Position numbers and translations under genes: made by a program. The notes under the pieces were generated by a model. That model saw only the letters and a list, made by a program, of their open reading frames with translations, was not told the origin of the DNA and did no database searches. Source: Guillardia theta CCMP2712 (Eukaryota > Cryptophyceae > Pyrenomonadales > Geminigeraceae). From it: 64,000 nucleotides of DNA. Where the stretch lies: NCBI RefSeq assembly GCF_000315625.1, contig NW_005434639.1:594134-658133 (forward strand). Direction: 5' to 3'. Shown here piece by piece: positions 59,714 through 64,000 of this stretch. Each line of letters starts with the position of its first letter. The stretch's first letter is position 1.

Positions 59714-62478
59714 ATGGCCGGGGCTGACTGGATAGCGAGATGCAGGAAGCAGGGGGAGGAGATCAAGAAGATCGTGAGAGCATGTGAGGAGGAGGGGAGG
59801 AGCTTCGTAGACCCGCTCTTCCCTCCTTCCCCCTCCTCGCTCGCTCGATGCACAGGGCACGAGGAGGTCTGGTCGTGGAGACGACCGTCGGAGATGTGCG
59901 ATGGAGAGCCCTCGTTGTTCTCAGGTGGGATGGGAGCTGGAGATGTCGTGCAGGGGAGGCTCAGGGACTGCTGGTATCTTGGAGCGCTCTCCATCATGGC
60001 AGGGAGGAGGAGGGAGAGGCTGGAGGCTCTGGTGTGCTTCGGCTGGGTTGCTCGAGGGGTCCATGCGGTACGGTTCTTTGTGGAAGGGAGGTGGGTGGTG
60101 GTGGTGGTAGACGATCTGATCCCGTGCGATCGTTTCGGAAGGCCCATCTTCGGGAGGTGCAGGAAGATGGAGCACTGCTGGGTTCAAATCTTCGAGAAGG
60201 CCTTCGCAAAACTCTGCGGGTCGTACGCTGACATCGAGGGTGGGTCAGAGGAGGAGGCCCTGGTTTGCTTGACTGGGGGGATGCCCAAGATTGTTGACCT
60301 GCGAGAGGTTCGTTAACGTGTCAGCATGCCCTCCCACCCCTCCTACCCACCCCTCTTACCCACCCCACACACCCACCATCCCCGCTCGCTCTTGCTGCTT
60401 ATCTCGGCTTGCGCTGTGTTGTAGTGGTTGATGATGATGTGTTGGCCGCCGTCAGAGGGAGGAGCTGCTGCTGGACGGGCAGATGTGGGTCAAGCTAGTC
60501 AAGTACTCCGACAACGGGCACCTCATGGGCTGTGCCAACCATGTGGCCGCAACCAGCGGCAACATCATCCGGGATCACGCTTACTCCATCCTGTCAGTCT
60601 ACTCAGGTAGTGAGGTGAGGACCTAGTGCCCCATGTTTGATGCGTTCTCCTGCAGTTCCGCACGTTCCAGGAGACGGGCTGCTGCTCCTTAGGAACCCTT
60701 GGGGCAAGCATGAGTGGACAGGACGCTACTCCCGGGAGTCTCCGTCGTGGGAGGATGTCGACGACAATATCCTGAGCATGCTGGGGCTGACGCGCGAGGC
60801 GTTAAGACGGGAGGTATTCGAGGATGGCAGCTTCTTCATGTGCTGGGAGGATTTCTACTCCCACTTCGACAGGATCTACGTGTGCAAGCTGCCCAAGTCA
60901 GGATCTTCCCGCCTCACGCTGGAGGGGAGCTGGAGAGGGGAGAGAGCGGGGGGCTGTCTGAACCATCCTACCTTCTCCGACAATCCCCAGTACCATCTCA
61001 CGGTCCCGTTCCCTTCCACCATCCTCGTTCAACTGTTCCAGAAGCAGGATCAGAGCGATCAGAGCTGGAGGCTGTCCACCAGCCCAGCTCGGCATATCGG
61101 TGATCCGTGCTGGGGTGCTTGGTGAGGCGCGGCTGAGCGTGCCCTGCAGGCCTGTATGTGGTGGTTGCCAACGACCTGCCCGAGGAGAGGGCGCTGTGCT
61201 ACGTGAAAGATGCTCCGGGGATCATGGTAGCGAAGACCAAGGTCTTCTTGAACGCATGGCAGACTTCGGTCAAGTTCAGGACCGCTGGGTACGAAAAGTT
61301 TGTGATATTCCCCTGCACCTTCACGCCGGGGGTCGAGGGTCAGTTCGCGGTCTCCGTGCTGACCCTGGGGGCCTCTCGCCCCGTCGTGCTCAAGGAGCTG
61401 ACGCTGCGCCATGAGAAGGTAGCGGTGGAGGGAGAGTGGGGGCTGGAGAGCTGCGGGGGGTGTATGAATCATGCTACATGGCTGGAGAACCCAGCGGTGC
61501 TCTTGCACGTCAAGACCCCAGGGGGCAAGGCCTCCCTCTTCCTCCAGCTCAGCATCCAGCTGCAGGCGTCGACAGGGATGGGACTCTACGTCTTCGCCTA
61601 TGAAGGGGAGCCGTCCATCGGCAGGAGGAACCTCGTCCGCTCGACTGAGCCCTTCATGGTCGCCAGACAGGTTGAAAGCCGAGGCTCCTCCCTGTACCCT
61701 CCAGAACCTCTCAATACACCCTTCCGCACCATCCTCGCCCTCCTCGCCCTGCTCCTCTTCCTCCTCCTCCGCCTCCTGATCTGAGCTTCAGGTCTCCCTG
61801 GATGTGTCAGGCCTCGTTGGCTCCTTCCTCGTCCTGCCATGCACCTTTGAGCCGATGCAGCACATGGGAGCTTTCACTCTCACGCTCTTCAAGGACCCGG
61901 AGGTGACGGAAGTCTCACCCCCTTACAATCCTCTTCTCATCTTCTTCCTCTCGCTTTCATCGTCCTTGTGCCCTCCTCTCATCCTCTCCTCCTCTCCTCT
62001 CCTCCTCCTCTCCTCCTCCTCTCCTCCTCCTCTCCTCCTCTCCTCCTCTCATCCTCTCCTCTCTTCTCCCTGCTCACTGTTTCTTCCTCTCCCCGCAGAT
62101 CGAGGCTAGCATGGAACTTCTCTCCTGCTCCTGCAGGCAGCTCTTCTCGCACGGGGAGCTAGGGAGGGTCTTCTCCATCCCCGATCGATCGCTGCTGCTA
62201 CAGGAGGTGAGCAACGGTCAGCATCGTATCCTCCCTGACGCTGCTGCAGATCCATCGCCTCCTCCAGCTCCCTGCCCGCCTCTCTGCCTCCAGCCAGACA
62301 CCGCGAGAGAGTCATGGGCATAGAGTGAGGGTAACAAAGGTAGGAGGAAGGAGTAAGGAGGAAGGAGGAAGGAGGAAGGAGGCGGAGTCGCTCACTTGGT
62401 TTGAAGGAGGACGAGGACGAGGACCTTGAGCTCGCTATCGCCCTGTCGCTGAGTGAGAAGGAGGCAGGGAGCTCGTAG
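59714..62478 (+). CDS. Calpain-type cysteine protease with a C-terminal UIM
   Basis: Exons 59714-60307, 60456-60606, 60656-61099, 61150-61670, 61792-61902, 62099-62206 and 62407-62478 agree in phase and give 666 aa. The catalytic triad is intact: Cys in GRLRDCWYLGALS, His in RDHAYSILSVYS and Asn in LLRNPWGKHEWTG. Two or three calpain C2-like beta-sandwich domains follow (GGCLNHPTFSDNPQYHLTV; GGCMNHATWLENPAVLLHV; LVGSFLVLPCTFEPM). There is no EF-hand domain, as in non-classical calpains. The last exon encodes EDEDEDLELAIALSLSEKE, a textbook ubiquitin-interacting motif, reached only by splicing out 62207-62406; unspliced, the frame ends at 62323 without it. Calpains are calcium-regulated modulator proteases; the UIM suggests recruitment to ubiquitinated substrates (inference). 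Confidence 0.9.
61979..62060. repeat. CTCCTCT microsatellite in calpain intron
   Basis: Pyrimidine run (TCCTCCTCT units) inside the 61903-62098 intron. Confidence 0.8.
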
Positions 62479-62741
62479 GTGGCGAGGGGAGCGAGATGTG
62501 AAGGATGGGAGGGGGCAAAGATGCGAGGGGGGTGAGGAAGGCAAAGAACGGGAGAGGAACATGCGAGCAAGGGAGCACAGGGAGCGGGAAGTAGAGAGTA
62601 CAGGGAGCAGGGAGGAAGGGAGCAGAGAGCAGGGAGCAAGGGAGCGGGGAGCAGGGCAAGGGGGGGAGAAGAAAAGTATCACTGTAAACTATACGATCTT
62701 AATGAAACAATAAAATTTTGAGAGCTTGACAGGGTTGACCG
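62479..62741. other. Intergenic between convergent genes
   Basis: Purine-rich run (GGGAGCAGGG units, 62570-62670) between the calpain and RPC6 3' ends. No gene. Confidence 0.45.
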
Positions 62742-63477
62742 CTACAGGGTCAACCAGTAGTCTACGTATGGGCAATCAGAAGGCTTGGGAGGGAAGGAGG
62801 ATTGAGCAGTCTGCAGGAGGAACAGGTCAGGTGCAGCTGGGAAGAGAGGGTGTCATACCGGGCAGATGGAGGTGGGAATGGAAGAGAGATGGTCGAGAGA
62901 AACCTTAGGGCGATTGACAACGCGGAAAGTTGCTTCGCCGGGAGAGACATTCTCGCTGAGATGAGAGGTGAGAGGAGAGGAGGAGAGGAGGAGGGAGGAA
63001 GAGGAGAGGAGAAAGGAGGAGGAGAGGAGGAGGAGGAGGAGGAGGAGGAGGAGAGGAGGAGGAGAAGAATTGGAGAGGAGTAGGAGATGTAGAGGCTGGG
63101 GAGCATGGGACAGATAGAACGGAGTGCAGGGGAGGAGGGGATAGGAGGAGGAGAGGAGAAGGGAGGAAGGTAGCAGAGAGATGAGACAAATCTTGTGGAA
63201 GGAGCAAATTGAAAACCAGGGAAGGAGGACGTCTCTGGAATGTAAGGAGCAGAAGGGAGGGAGGGAACGAGGTGGAAGAACGAGGAGGAGGAGAAAGGAG
63301 GACAGCGAACAACCTTCGGACTCGTTCTACTTGCCCGTCGTAGAGGAGAGTCTCTACAAGCTGAAAGACTTCCTCCATCGTCAGATCACACTTGATCACG
63401 TCTGCACCATTGTCAGTTGCAGGTGGTGAGGCAGCGAAAGATGACAAGGAAAGTGGAGGAGGGAGAAAGAGTAGGGG

Positions 63478-63513
<36 letters not shown>

Positions 63514-63858
63514 AAGGACGAGGACAAGGACGAGGACGAGGACGAGGACGAGGACAAGGACAAGGACAAGGACAAGGACAAGGACAAGGACGAGGACGAG
63601 GACGAGGACGAGGACAGGAAGTTGCAAGAGAAAGGGCGGGGGACGAGAGGCGGAGGAGGAGCATGGAATACCCTTGGCTTTCAGAAAGTCCCTGACCTCA
63701 GCTACCGAGCCTCCCTTCCTCTGTCTCATGTTGAAGAAGCAGAGAGCAATCTGTGCGCTGCTTTCGACCATCTCCGTGTCCAGCTCGCCGGACGTGTACC
63801 TTGCAAGCAGCATGAGGACAGCAACAACCATCCTCCTGCTGCTCCTTCTCATCCTGCT

Positions 63859-63920
<62 letters not shown>

Positions 63921-64000
63921 TCACAGTCTCGTGCTCCTGCTCTTGCTCTTGCCCTTCCTTCTCCTGCCCCTGCCCCTGCTTCTCTTGCTCCTCCTGCTCC
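62742..64000 (-). CDS. RPC6: RNA polymerase III subunit RPC6 (Rpc34), 5' part beyond the window
   Basis: Spliced minus-strand exons read as the C-terminal half of Rpc34/RPC6. They are YTSGELDTEMVESSAQIAL with CFFNMRQRKGGSVAEVRDFL (63816-63690), CDLTMEEVFQLVETLLYDGQ then VERV (about 63410-63300), and a last pair joined by a 48-nt intron that gives IPTSICP|TAQSSFPPKPSDC then PYVDYWLTL and a stop at 62742. The Cys-containing tail (CP...C.Y...WL) matches the iron-sulfur-type end of RPC6. Rpc34 is the winged-helix subunit that links Pol III to TFIIIB, opposite the same TBP encoded 4 kb away. Exons between 63300 and 62900 could not be resolved through GGA repeats, and the N-terminal winged helices lie outside the window. 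Confidence 0.75.
62965..63065. repeat. GGAGGA/GAGAGG purine repeat
   Basis: Purine microsatellite inside or near an RPC6 intron, obscuring exon boundaries. Confidence 0.8.
63475..63618. repeat. GAGGAC / AAGGAC hexamer array in an RPC6 intron
   Basis: About 24 hexamer units, arranged as blocks of GAGGAC, then AAGGAC, then GAGGAC. It lies between the exon ending KGIP and the exon CDLTMEE. All frames stay open, giving Val-Leu, Arg-Pro and Gly-Arg shadows. Confidence 0.95.
63856..63922. repeat. CTCCTG hexamer array
   Basis: About ten units of CTCCTG (GGAGCA on the other strand), probably in the intron preceding the YTSGELD exon. A degenerate version continues to the window end. Confidence 0.9.

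Overview
This 64 kb window is nuclear DNA of a compact eukaryotic genome, most likely a cryptophyte alga such as Guillardia theta (inference). Three things point there. Almost every gene is broken by very short GT-AG introns, mostly 43-60 nt. One nuclear gene carries a two-part plastid leader, a signal peptide followed by a transit peptide starting with Phe (SES|FNLPW). A flagellate/centriole gene, plastid-type genes and a relic of a eukaryotic Fanzor nuclease occur together. I saw no tRNA, rRNA or CRISPR array. There are no operons; neighbouring genes look functionally independent.

Layout. 1-5404 (-): 3'-truncated gene for a secreted IPT/TIG-repeat protein. 7100-8436 (-): SEC14/CRAL-TRIO protein. 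11304-16192 (+): 1506-aa protein with CEP192/SPD-2-like (ASH/PapD) domains. 16657 to the assembly gap (+): organellar RimM. From the other side of the gap to 22228 (-): plastid-targeted SAP + RRM protein; the two genes converge in the gap (19231-19572). 22883-24667 (+): membrane-anchored Gly-rich repeat protein. 25174-27228 (-): mitochondrial HSP60. 28647-29429 (-): unknown. 31473-32440 (+): bZIP factor. 32714-36563 (+): phytanoyl-CoA-dioxygenase-like domain fused to a class V aminotransferase. 36697-38758 (-): BET protein (bromodomain + NET). 42906-43834 (+): unknown.

44-54.7 kb is a rearranged accessory zone. It holds an outer inverted repeat (TBP-like genes at 44.1-44.9 and 53.7-54.6 kb) around an inner inverted repeat (two head-to-head copies of a triple Zn2Cys6 protein at 47.9-48.9 and 49.4-50.3 kb). 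It also holds a 498-bp insertion with a 5-bp target duplication, a decayed Fanzor gene, an unknown decayed gene and several minisatellites. The right TBP-like copy sits behind an in-frame exon encoding a histone H3-like N-terminal tail.

54.7-64 kb: coiled-coil membrane protein (55763-57457 +), canonical TBP (57756-58495 -), calpain with a spliced C-terminal ubiquitin-interacting motif (59714-62478 +), and the 3' part of an RNA polymerase III RPC6/Rpc34 gene (62742 to the right edge, -).

Gene-poor stretches are filled by two recurring sequence types: clusters of a degenerate GGGGTA/TACCCC motif, and very GC-rich islands built from a few short palindromic words. Microsatellites, including about 70 perfect CTG units, lie mostly inside introns. 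Gene models here were built by eye from frame continuity and GT-AG junctions; where all exon phases agree I say so.
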